From NCBI GenBank assembly GCA_910584595.1, contig CAJUBQ010000011.1, positions 1 through 64,000 of the forward strand: a stretch of DNA of 64,000 nt, read 5' to 3'. The notes below the pieces were generated by a model that was given only the letters and a program-made list of their open reading frames with translations, was not told the DNA's origin and ran no database searches. The stretch is from an uncultured Eubacterium sp. GTDB taxonomy: Bacteria; Bacillota; Clostridia; Lachnospirales; Lachnospiraceae. Made by a program: the position numbers and the translations under genes. Position 1 is the first letter of the stretch, and each line of letters begins with the position of its first letter. Below, piece by piece: positions 8,383 through 15,401 of this stretch.

Positions 8383-9294
8383 ATGGAAAAAGGTAGACTT
8401 CTGCAAAACGAAAATATAAATAAGGCTATTCAGGTTTCCAAAATCACACTAATCATCAACCTGGGTTTATCGCTACTTAAATTTGCTGCCGGATATATAG
8501 GAAAGTCAAGTGCCATGCTGTCGGACGCTGTACATTCGGCTTCTGATGTATTAAGCACAATCGTTGTGATGGTTGGAATTAAAATATCAGAAAAACAGCC
8601 TGATAAAGAACATCCTTATGGGCATGAACGTATGGAATGTGTGGCTTCCATTATTCTCTCTGTTGCCTTGGCTATAACGGGTGTTGGAATAGGATATTCA
8701 GGGATCAAGAAAATCTTTTCAGGACAGTACAATACGCTTTCTATTCCTAGTGGAATCGCACTTACGGCGGCAGTCTTATCCATTGTTATAAAAGAGTGGA
8801 TGTACTGGTTTACAAGAAATGCTGCAAAGCATACAAATTCTGATGCGCTTATGGCTGACGCATGGCACCACCGCTCTGATGCACTCTCGTCGGTTGGTTC
8901 CTTAATTGGCATTTTAGGAGCGCGTTTAGGCTTTGCTATTCTCGATTCTATTGCAAGCGTTGTGATTTGCGGTTGTATCTTAAAAGCTGCTTTGGACATT
9001 TTCAAAGAAAGCATTAACAAAATGGTAGACCATAGTTGTGACAATGTTACTGAAACAAAGATTAGGGAAGTTGTGCTTAAGCAGCAAGGGGTTGATGGCA
9101 TTGATGAATTAAAAACTCGTATGTTTGGAGCAAAAATGTATGTAGATATTGAAATATTAGCTGATGGTAATTTAGCTCTTTATGATGCTCATGGAATTGC
9201 TGAGGCAGTCCATCAAACGATTGAAAACAACTTTCCACAATGTAAACATTGTATGGTACATGTTAATGCGAATGAACTTCTCTATTCTACATAG
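8383..9294 (+). CDS. cation diffusion facilitator family transporter
   Basis: A 303-aa CDF protein: six membrane helices, then a cytosolic C-terminal domain. Metal-site signatures are present: DAVHSASDV in helix 2 and DAWHHRSDALSS in helix 5. The family exports Zn2+, Fe2+, Mn2+ or Co2+ in exchange for protons; the specificity cannot be fixed from the motif. It starts 11 bases after the permease with AAGGAGG and probably shares the TetR-controlled transcript, an unusual pairing of metal efflux with an ABC exporter. Confidence 0.9.
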   Translation: MEKGRLLQNENINKAIQVSKITLIINLGLSLLKFAAGYIGKSSAMLSDAVHSASDVLSTIVVMVGIKISEKQPDKEHPYGHERMECVASIILSVALAITGVGIGYSGIKKIFSGQYNTLSIPSGIALTAAVLSIVIKEWMYWFTRNAAKHTNSDALMADAWHHRSDALSSVGSLIGILGARLGFAILDSIASVVICGCILKAALDIFKESINKMVDHSCDNVTETKIREVVLKQQGVDGIDELKTRMFGAKMYVDIEILADGNLALYDAHGIAEAVHQTIENNFPQCKHCMVHVNANELLYST

Positions 9295-9345
9295 GACAGG
9301 GAAGATGATTTAAGACTATTGAAAGGGAAAGGAGGGAAGTAGGTT

Positions 9346-9486
9346 ATGGAACAATACTGGTGGATTATCATTGTCGTGGTTTTAATTGTCGTTGGTTTAC
9401 TTAAACTTGTAATTATGAAGAAATATAACCAAAAGAGAAATTCTAACAATCGTTCAAAAGATAGCGAGGACGACAAGATGTATTAA
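9346..9486 (+). CDS. small single-pass membrane protein
   Basis: A 46-aa gene with a strong AAAGGAGGG site. It encodes MEQYWW followed by a hydrophobic stretch of about 18 residues (IIIVVVLIVVGLLKLVI) and a charged tail (KKYNQKRNS...SEDDKMY). It follows the CDF gene by 51 bases and may be the last gene of that operon. Small membrane proteins next to transporters are often accessory subunits; that is inference. Confidence 0.65.
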   Translation: MEQYWWIIIVVVLIVVGLLKLVIMKKYNQKRNSNNRSKDSEDDKMY

Positions 9487-9639
9487 GGTTTATTGAAATT
9501 TGTTATGTTGTAGAATGATGTTTTAGATCCTAGAAAGTGCTTTAAGGGGGGTTAACTTTATGGAAATCTTTAAGTACCATTCTATACAATCAAATACAAT
9601 TTAATAAATCTTTACAAAAAATCGAATGCAATACAGCTT

Positions 9640-9680
9640 TAAAGGCTCGTACAAATCATATGTTTTGTGTGGGCTTTTTT
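9640..9680 (+). terminator. Rho-independent terminator
   Basis: AAAGGCTCGTACAAA pairs, with several G-U pairs, to TTTTGTGTGGGCTTTTTT. It separates the exporter operon from the sortase gene; the rest of 9487-9718 shows nothing else clear. Confidence 0.65.
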
Positions 9681-9742
9681 AATTTAAGAGGTTGTAGATT
9701 GTCCTGCCGAATCGTGTAATGAAAATAAGGAGGCGAATGGAC

Positions 9743-10519
9743 ATGAAGAAAAAAAAGATTATTTGCATCATGCTGATTTTAATATTTACTAGCGGCATTG
9801 TGATAGGCGCCATTCAGTTATATAAGCAGTACCATGAGTATTCTGAAGGCGAGGACTCCTATACTGATTTGGAGGACTATGTGAAGCTGCCGGAGGAACC
9901 GGAGGCTCCTTCCGCATCCCCAGTGGATGATGAAACTGAGTCTGGGGGACGGGAGTGGCCGGCTGTAGATTTTGCTTCCCTGCAGGAAATCAATCCGGAT
10001 ATTGTAGGATGGATTTATATTGAAGGGACAGAAATCAATTATCCGGTTGTGCAAGGTAACGATAACCAGTATTACCTGAAGCATTTGTTCAGCGGTGAGT
10101 GGAACGGATCTGGCTGCATCTTTCTGGACAGCAGAAACAGAGTGGATTTCTCAGACCGGCACAGCATCATTTATGGACATCATATGAAAAATGGCAGCAT
10201 GTTTTCCGGGCTTACGGAATATAAGAAGCAGGAGTTTTATGATTCACATTCTGTGGCTTTGCTGCTGACACCGGATAAAAATTATGAGATAGAAATTTTC
10301 GCCGGATATGTGGCCAGTGTCCAGGATAAAGCCTGGGAATTGGCTTTCCCCTCAGACCCGGATTTTACAGGGTGGCTGGATAAGGCAAAAGAACGCTCGT
10401 GCTTCACCAGCGGAATTACTCCGGCAGTCACAGACCGGATGCTGACGTTATCTACCTGCAGCTACGAGTTTAACAATGCCAGGTTTGTATTGCTTGGCAT
10501 ATTAAAGCCGGAAGAGTAA
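9743..10519 (+). CDS. srtB: class B sortase
   Basis: A 258-aa membrane-anchored transpeptidase. An N-terminal lysine cluster plus one hydrophobic helix (IICIMLILIFTSGIVIGAI) anchors it in the membrane. The catalytic His is in YGHHMKNGSMF (about 146), Cys in LSTCSYE (about 239) and Arg in NARFVLLG (about 247). The ATG at 9743 fits AAGGAGG best; ATGs at 9719 and 9737 are badly spaced. Class B sortases attach surface or conjugation-surface proteins to peptidoglycan and are frequent in conjugative elements of Firmicutes. No sorting-signal protein lies beside it in this window. Confidence 0.92.
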   Translation: MKKKKIICIMLILIFTSGIVIGAIQLYKQYHEYSEGEDSYTDLEDYVKLPEEPEAPSASPVDDETESGGREWPAVDFASLQEINPDIVGWIYIEGTEINYPVVQGNDNQYYLKHLFSGEWNGSGCIFLDSRNRVDFSDRHSIIYGHHMKNGSMFSGLTEYKKQEFYDSHSVALLLTPDKNYEIEIFAGYVASVQDKAWELAFPSDPDFTGWLDKAKERSCFTSGITPAVTDRMLTLSTCSYEFNNARFVLLGILKPEE

Positions 10520-10831
10520 CGGATTCAGAAGAAAATAGAATAATGGATTGAATTGGGGGGATGCTATTACGAAAAAAGGTGCGTTTCCCCGATAATTCGT
10601 AATGAAAACTCTCTGCTCCTATATCAAGTGCAGATTACGTTTCATTTCCATAGTGATCTAACCTTACGATTTTTATAGAAGTGGATCTGAATAATTGCGG
10701 CAATTTAGCAGCGATGGGCTTACAGGTGGAAAGATGATTCTCAACGACTTGTAAAAGAACGATGGTAAAACGATTTCCAAAGCCTTTCTGCTGACCTAAA
10801 ATGCGTAAAAACGCAAAAATATCCAGTAGCA

Positions 10832-10906
10832 TCAAATTGTCACCACCACAAACATGTCCGTTTTTACAAGGGGATAGTAGTAGCGTTTCAAATTGATTAC
10901 TGTCAT
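10832..10906 (-). pseudogene. possible remnant of a small element gene
   Basis: Starting behind TAGGAGGTC, the frame reads MTVINLKRYYYPLVKTD and stops after 24 codons. The opening resembles the start of small sigma-like or regulatory proteins of clostridial conjugative elements as I recall them. A second minus-strand frame (10635-10835) follows almost directly and could be the shifted remainder. Assignment is weak. The rest of 10520-10990 holds no other convincing gene. Confidence 0.3.
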
Positions 10907-10927
10907 GGGCTGACCTCCTAAAATGGC

Positions 10928-10964
10928 GAGAGGGACAAGCAGCTTGCTACTGCCTGTCCCTCTC
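10928..10964. repeat. perfect 10-bp inverted repeat (hairpin)
   Basis: GAGAGGGACA and TGTCCCTCTC with a 17-base loop, between the sigma-like gene and the short remnant on the minus strand. There is no T run on either side, so it may be an mRNA-processing or weak termination structure. Confidence 0.5.
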
Positions 10965-10992
10965 GGTGATGGAGATTGTTCCCCTCACTTGG

Positions 10993-11418
10993 TTAGCCTG
11001 AAAATCGTGTTTCGTGGGGTCTGTTTTTGAAAAAATCTTGAAACTTTTTTCTGGCCGCCTCCACGGAATCCCTCACGGTGTACTTGGAGCAGCCGTCCAG
11101 CCGGGCGATCTGCTCATAGCTCAATCCGTCCAGCGCGTAGAGCAGGAACCGGCGGCGCTGTGTGGCGGTGCAGCTCTCCAACATGGAAAGCAGTTCGTCC
11201 AGCGTTTCCCTCCGGCAAACGTATTGCTCTGGCGTTTCTTGGTTGGTGCGGTCCTCGGCGGCGACTATGTACTCGTCAAACTCCCTTATGTCCCAATGCC
11301 GCCGCTGCTCATGGGATAGGTTTTCCTCCTTGTGGTCGGCCCGGTCAAGGAACTCATAGACCTCAACGCTGACTTCCACGGACAGGGCTTGTCCGTTTAT
11401 TTTGATGATGACTTCCAT
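10993..11418 (-). CDS. RNA polymerase sigma-70-like factor (region 4 type)
   Basis: A 141-aa protein whose C-terminal third is a sigma region-4 helix-turn-helix (LSYEQIARLDGCSKYTVRDSVEAARKKF, about residues 100-127). A short -35-independent region with TLDELLSMLESCTATQRRRFLLYALDG precedes it. Proteins of this size and layout are standard regulatory genes of clostridial conjugative and mobilizable transposons, usually near the recombinase. The sequence is GC-rich relative to its neighbours. A truncated serine recombinase lies 1 kb away on the same strand, as expected for a decayed element. Confidence 0.75.
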   Translation of the reverse strand: MEVIIKINGQALSVEVSVEVYEFLDRADHKEENLSHEQRRHWDIREFDEYIVAAEDRTNQETPEQYVCRRETLDELLSMLESCTATQRRRFLLYALDGLSYEQIARLDGCSKYTVRDSVEAARKKFQDFFKNRPHETRFSG

Positions 11419-11928
11419 CTGCCTTTCCTCCGTTTCGATTGGGGTTGGTGCGAATCGAAACGGGGGGAGCGGAGAGCGGCAACAGTGCCGAACATCGGGT
11501 CAACTTGACCCGAATTTTACCGTCTGAAAAAGAGAGGTTTCCGGCCCTCCTGCGCCGAATTTTTTTATTTTCTTGTAAACTGGAGGCCCGGTAAAAACAA
11601 AGGCTCTGAATTTCTGCAAATATCCCCGGCACTCGTCTGCAATCGCAGACGAACCGCAACGGAATAGCTCATGTATTGTCGCATAAAAAAGGGCGCAAGT
11701 GATTGGCTTTTCACTTGCGCCGTGGTGGACGTTTTCGCTATTTTATTGTGGCTTGTCGCCCATGTAAGAGGCGCGTCAAAAGGGATATTTGCTCATTGCG
11801 ACCCTCCACTGGCCGCATAAAAAAGAGGCCTTGATTATTTCAAAGCCACCGAAACTAATAAGGTGCGTGGAAATATAGTTGCTACACGACGGCTTTTTTT
11901 CTTTGCCGTCGTGCGGCAACTATTGAAG
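11419..11928. other. intergenic region with hairpins
   Basis: About 500 bases without a credible gene. It contains a strong hairpin at 11692-11721 (GGCGCAAGTGA/TCACTTGCGCC) flanked by A6 on the plus strand, hence a terminator for minus-strand transcription. A second hairpin at 11886-11912 (ACGACGGC/GCCGTCGT) lies just beyond the XRE gene; an identical pair of arms occurs at 41621-41647. Confidence 0.6.
11692..11721 (-). terminator. minus-strand Rho-independent terminator
   Basis: An 11-bp perfect stem with an 8-base loop; on the minus strand the stem is followed by a run of six T. Confidence 0.7.
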
Positions 11929-12267
11929 TTATTTTACATCTTTTATTAATTCTTCTACCGATATACCATATAGCTTTGCTAATGCAAACAAGTTTGAAGT
12001 ACTTGGGTCTGATGTTCCATTTTCCCATTTTGATACTGCTTGTCTGCTGACCCCTATTGTTTCTGCCACAAACTCTTGTGTCATTTGACAATGGGTTCGG
12101 TACGCTTTTAATGTTTCTCCGAGAGATTGACTCACGGCAGCTTTCTCTTTACGAACATTACTCGATTTTAGATATTTCAGGAAAGCACGAACAATGAGAA
12201 CAAACAAAGTAACAAACACGCCGATAAAGATTACACCAACCAAAATAGACGTTATAGAAGATTTCAT
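11929..12267 (-). CDS. membrane-anchored XRE-type regulator
   Basis: A 112-aa protein with an unusual order: an N-terminal hydrophobic helix (ILVGVIFIGVFVTLFVLIV, about residues 8-26) and then an XRE helix-turn-helix (KAYRTHCQMTQEFVAETIGVSRQAVSKWE, about residues 54-82). The start is well supported by AAGGAGGCG. Most XRE regulators have the DNA-binding domain first and any membrane part last. Here the repressor would be tethered to the membrane by its N-terminus. The target may be itself or a lost neighbour. Confidence 0.75.
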   Translation of the reverse strand: MKSSITSILVGVIFIGVFVTLFVLIVRAFLKYLKSSNVRKEKAAVSQSLGETLKAYRTHCQMTQEFVAETIGVSRQAVSKWENGTSDPSTSNLFALAKLYGISVEELIKDVK

Positions 12268-12381
12268 ATGGGTACGCCTCCTTTCTTCTTTGTTATGGCT
12301 TTATTTTATCAAAATTGTCGTGTTGCAGCTACCAACTATTACGCAATTATAGGTTGCATTCGTGTTGCGGCATATTTTTAC

Positions 12382-12829
12382 TCAAATAACAGCGCTTCGG
12401 GCTGATAGAATGCCTTTTTGTGGTTCTTTCCTCTGCAGGCTGCTAGTGAGGGCATACACACCATTGGCCATGTCCTCGGCTCGTAAAGCTGCTTTCTTGG
12501 CCTCCATCTGCCGCCGCTTCTCGGTCTTTATCCTGTCCTCATACTCGCGTTGTTTTCCATTAGCTTTGCGGCGTAGATAGTTCTGGTGCAGTCTGTTCTT
12601 GCGTTCCTCTTTCTTCCGTAGGGCCTCCTGTTCCTCTGGGGTGAGGTTTACTTCTCCGAAGTGGGGAGGCACATATCGGCCCACAAAGTTAAAATAGATT
12701 TCAACCTCCTGCGTGGTTTCAATGCTGCCCTTGCGGGCGCGTTCATGCACAAGGATTTTCTCGACAAACTCGTTTAATGGCTTAATCGCTCGTACAATGG
12801 GGTGATTTTCTCGTTTCTCATATTCGCGT
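12382..12829 (-). pseudogene. C-terminal fragment of a large serine recombinase (DUF4368 tail)
   Basis: The frame is open from about 12829 and reads EFVEKILVHERARKG near 12760, then EIYFNFVGRYVPP and a Lys/Arg/Glu-rich helical tail (LTPEEQEALRKKEERKNRL). This is the DUF4368 region that ends TnpX-like resolvase-family transposon recombinases. The catalytic N-terminal domain and recombinase core are absent, so it cannot act. The last 20 or so codons after NGVYAL look foreign. It marks one decayed transposon end next to the dyad at 12847-12905. Confidence 0.75.
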
Positions 12830-12846
12830 CATCCTTGCATGAAAAA

Positions 12847-12905
12847 TGCTCTAAGTGTTTTCAGTAACCATGAGAAAAACCATGATTAAGAAGTCACTTA
12901 GAGCA
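12847..12905. repeat. inverted repeat beside the recombinase fragment
   Basis: TGCTCTAAGTG (12847-12857) and CACTTAGAGCA (12895-12905) are perfect 11-bp inverted copies around a 37-base centre with its own AACCATG repeats. The structure lies between the truncated recombinase and the first backbone promoter, as a junction or regulatory dyad would. Confidence 0.6.
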
Positions 12906-12916
12906 TATATCACCAC

Positions 12917-12945
12917 TTGAAAATCTGAAATAGATATGTTATACT
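12917..12945 (+). promoter_or_regulatory. backbone operon promoter A
   Basis: TTGAAA at 12917-12922 and TATACT at 12940-12945, 17-base spacer. It is followed by ACATCAGTATCA and the conserved leader RNA also found at 44.2 and 59.4 kb. Confidence 0.8.
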
Positions 12946-12949
12946 ACCT

Positions 12950-13037
12950 ACATCAGTATCAGTAATTGCTTTCGAGCGATTAGAGTTTTTCCGGTTGCAC
13001 AGTGTCTGAGAGTATATACTTTCAGGCACTTTTTTTG
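12950..13037 (+). ncRNA. conserved leader RNA, copy A (hairpin plus terminator)
   Basis: Hairpin 1 is TAATTGCT-TTCG-AGCGATTA (12963-12982), beginning 18 bases after the -10 box. An 18-base linker leads to a terminator stem (13001-13030, AGTGTCTGAGAGT against ACTTTCAGGCACT) ending in T7. Copies B and C share spacing, stem ends and T run while their hairpin sequences differ by compensating changes. Without antitermination it would produce an RNA of roughly 85 nt. The downstream operon starts at 13284. Confidence 0.75.
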
Positions 13038-13137
13038 TTTCTTCTGCTTCTTTTCCAAGAAGCACAGAATGGGGAGTCCGGAGGCACAAGCCCTCCGCCC
13101 ATCTGCTACAATTTCATATCAGGCCCTCGGGCAATAA

Positions 13138-13177
13138 AGGCACTCAGAGAATTTCGGTTCTTTGGGTGCTTTTTTTA
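13138..13177 (+). terminator. second leader terminator
   Basis: GGCACTCAGAGAA pairs with TTCTTTGGGTGCT, followed by a T run. It makes a tandem terminator with copy A, 100 bases downstream and still ahead of the first gene, which strengthens the case that the operon needs antitermination. Confidence 0.75.
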
Positions 13178-13196
13178 TATAGATCGGAGCTTTTAC

Positions 13197-13225
13197 GGCT
13201 CCCCTAATCTTTGTTCCGGGGAGCC
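13197..13225 (+). repeat. GC-rich leader hairpin
   Basis: GGCTCCCC and GGGGAGCC form a perfect 8-bp stem with a 13-base loop and no strong T run. Together with a CGGAGG/CCTCCG hairpin near 13079-13098 it makes the roughly 330-nt leader highly structured. Confidence 0.55.
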
Positions 13226-13283
13226 TTTCGGCATACCCGTGTATATAGATAAAACCACGCAGGAATGCAGAAAGGAAATGCCT

Positions 13284-13655
13284 ATGATTCTTTATTTGGA
13301 TGCCAGAACTACCGTCAAGGATCTGATAATTGATTATATTGAGGTGGAATTGGCAAACGGAGAAACCGCCTCTCTTAATTGGGATGAAAGTGATATTGGG
13401 CGGGCTGACGACGGTTTCAGTGCCCGATACAAAGGGGTGTATTTTGGAGAGGTCTATGCCAATGGCAGACTGGAGCAGCTGCAGGATATGAAAATAACCG
13501 ATATCGGTTTGTATTCTGAAAGCGATACTCCTCTCAATATCTGTATCACTTCGATGGAATTTGAAGACGATGGCAGGCTATTGGCGTTTGAAGCTCCGAT
13601 TTTACATGGAAACATTGTTTATCAGAACGAAAGTGGTGAGGTGATCGCATGTTGA
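13284..13655 (+). CDS. hypothetical protein, first gene of backbone operon A
   Basis: A 123-aa acidic protein starting MILYLDARTTVKDL. The ATG at 13284 is spaced correctly from AAAGG; an ATG six bases earlier is too close. It is predicted to be mostly beta-strand, without signal peptide or membrane helix, and I do not recognise the family. It heads a run of about 14 overlapping or closely spaced genes reaching 23.1 kb. Its end overlaps the next start by seven bases. Confidence 0.65.
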   Translation: MILYLDARTTVKDLIIDYIEVELANGETASLNWDESDIGRADDGFSARYKGVYFGEVYANGRLEQLQDMKITDIGLYSESDTPLNICITSMEFEDDGRLLAFEAPILHGNIVYQNESGEVIAC

Positions 13656-13969
13656 AAAGCGGAAAATATATCGCCGAACACGATAACGGAATATTTGACC
13701 GATACCGGATTGTTATGTCAGTAAAGGAAACGGAGAAGTCATATATTTTTGAATTGCTTGAGTATGTAAGCCGGTATAGTTCGGCACAGATGGACATGCT
13801 GTTCGACAAGAGTAAGCGGGTCCTGATTTCAAAATTCAAGGGCGGCCATGCAATGCGTATATGGAGTGACCATGACTTTACACTGTATCCATATCAAGCC
13901 GGGATTCCGTTTCATTTTGAACGGGTCAGTGAAGGCGGCAGTGCGGAAGGAAGTGGCGTCTATGGGTAA
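13649..13969 (+). CDS. hypothetical protein
   Basis: A 106-aa cytosolic protein (MLKSGKYIAEHDNGIFDRYRIVM...) of unrecognised family. It overlaps both neighbours by seven or eight bases, so it is translationally coupled. A GGHAMRIWSDHDFTLYPYQAGIPFHFE segment in the C-terminal half could be a compact beta fold. No catalytic motif is visible. Confidence 0.62.
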   Translation: MLKSGKYIAEHDNGIFDRYRIVMSVKETEKSYIFELLEYVSRYSSAQMDMLFDKSKRVLISKFKGGHAMRIWSDHDFTLYPYQAGIPFHFERVSEGGSAEGSGVYG

Positions 13970-14672
13970 GAAAAAAACGTACAGAGGCGAGCTGGTTGAT
14001 GAAATCAGAGGTCTGGGGCAGTCACAAGGGCTGAATCATGTCTTCACTACTTTTTTGGAGATTTCAGCAACCTGTATCTCTGCAGAGATGGATCCGTCAA
14101 ACGCAGAAGAACGCGAGAAGCGGTATGAGGAAATGACATCTGCTATGGATCCTAAAACCCTCAACGGCTATGCGCATATGCTCGCTCTGCTGGCTCTTGC
14201 TATTCATGAGCATGAGGAGGATCCCTGCGATATTCTTGGCAGTATCTATCATGAGCTTCGCTTAAATAACGAGTGGAACGGACAGTATTTCACTCCCGAT
14301 AATATTTGCCGGATGATGGCGCGGCTTGTAAACCCAGTGGATGAGCGCTCTGAAACGGAAGCCCCTATCATGATCAACGAGCCTACTTGCGGTTCGGGTA
14401 CGATGGTGATTGGTGCAGTATGGGCCATGAAGCAGAAAGATTTCGATTTTCGGCACAAGAGTTTTTTTGTTGCCCAGGATATTGACATCCGCTGTGTGTG
14501 GATGGCATATATCCAGCTCAGTCTGTATGGAATTCCGGCGGTGGTCATTCATGGCGACACCTTAGCAATGAAAGAATGGTCCCGATGGTACACTCCGTTG
14601 GCGTCTGTTCCTTTCATAAAAAGGGAATGCGCTGTCAATAGCACAGAGAAAGGGGCGGCGACAAGTGGATAG
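13962..14672 (+). CDS. N6-adenine methylase-like protein lacking the NPPY motif
   Basis: A 236-aa protein related to the HsdM/N6_Mtase family: GQYFTPDNICRMMARL (about 107-122) and the SAM-binding motif I EPTCGSGTMVIGA (about 140-152) are clear, followed by FVAQDIDIRCVWMAYIQL. The catalytic (D/N)PP(Y/F) motif that should come later is absent; the protein ends soon after GDTLAMKEWSRWYTP. It can probably bind SAM and DNA but is unlikely to methylate. The ATG at 13962 has GGAAGGAAG upstream. Short methylase-like genes of this type recur in clostridial elements, so the length may be native rather than a truncation. Confidence 0.75.
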   Translation: MGKKKTYRGELVDEIRGLGQSQGLNHVFTTFLEISATCISAEMDPSNAEEREKRYEEMTSAMDPKTLNGYAHMLALLALAIHEHEEDPCDILGSIYHELRLNNEWNGQYFTPDNICRMMARLVNPVDERSETEAPIMINEPTCGSGTMVIGAVWAMKQKDFDFRHKSFFVAQDIDIRCVWMAYIQLSLYGIPAVVIHGDTLAMKEWSRWYTPLASVPFIKRECAVNSTEKGAATSG

Positions 14673-15213
14673 TACAGAAAAATCTTTGGACGATTTGACC
14701 TTTGCTGATCTGCGAGTCCATTACGGAACCGGACGTGCTTTTCTGATCAGACAGGAGTATAGAAGGAATGTTTACGGCTACCGAAAAGGCGTTAAGACAG
14801 ATCTGGGAGACCTGGAGGAAAAAGATTGGATACAGCTGGCCACGGGTTTGATTCAAAAAAGCGGAGAGCAACAGCTGCAGAAAAATCTGTTGGAATGGGA
14901 GCAGGAGCATAATTATTGCAATAGTTCCCTCAAAGAGATGGAGGTGACTGCACTGGAACTTCACATGGCCAGAATTTTTGATGATCCGCTCTGGGTGGCC
15001 TATATCCCTTTCAACCGCAAGTATCGGCCGGAGGTTCTGGAATCTGCCAGACTGGTATGGGTTCAAACAGAATGCTGCGGGATACCCGGGCAAATTACAC
15101 AGGAGCAGCTGGATCAGTCTGCCGGAAACGCTTTAGGGATTACATGCCCGATATGCGGCCGGTGTTCCCCGTTTCAGGTCTGCACGCCCAAGGAGGTGAG
15201 CGGAAATGGATAA
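14665..15213 (+). CDS. hypothetical protein with C-terminal zinc ribbon
   Basis: A 182-aa protein beginning with GTG behind AAAGGGG and overlapping the methylase-like gene by eight bases. Its C-terminus has two cysteine pairs (ECCG and CPICGRC) that could bind zinc. The body is mostly charged helices (GEQQLQKNLLEWEQEHNYCN) and a SLKEMEVTALELHMARIFDDPLWVAYIPFN segment. The family is not recognised. Confidence 0.62.
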   Translation: MDSTEKSLDDLTFADLRVHYGTGRAFLIRQEYRRNVYGYRKGVKTDLGDLEEKDWIQLATGLIQKSGEQQLQKNLLEWEQEHNYCNSSLKEMEVTALELHMARIFDDPLWVAYIPFNRKYRPEVLESARLVWVQTECCGIPGQITQEQLDQSAGNALGITCPICGRCSPFQVCTPKEVSGNG

Positions 15214-15388
15214 GCTGTTTATCATTGTAAAAGGCGGAAGGGTGGAAGAAATCTACAGCACAAAAACAGAAACTGAGTTGTATGCGGAAATTCTTGATTT
15301 TGACTCAATGGAACGGACGGAAGAGATGGAAAAAGATCTTCAGTTCCGGTATGAGGCGATTCGGGAATTGATGTACAGAATTGACTGA
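15206..15388 (+). CDS. small hypothetical protein
   Basis: A 60-aa protein (MDKLFIIVKGGRVEEIYST...) whose ATG overlaps the preceding gene by eight bases behind GGAGGTGAGCGG. It consists of a beta hairpin followed by an acidic helix. Genes with this opening (FIIVKGGRVEEIYS) look like small phage- or element-encoded accessory proteins. The function is unknown. Confidence 0.6.
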   Translation: MDKLFIIVKGGRVEEIYSTKTETELYAEILDFDSMERTEEMEKDLQFRYEAIRELMYRID

Positions 15389-15401
15389 AAGGAGAATGCA
15401 C

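Noticed and set aside
8616..9101. 161-codon minus-strand frame
   Set aside because: Lies wholly opposite the CDF transporter gene and is a shadow of its codon pattern.
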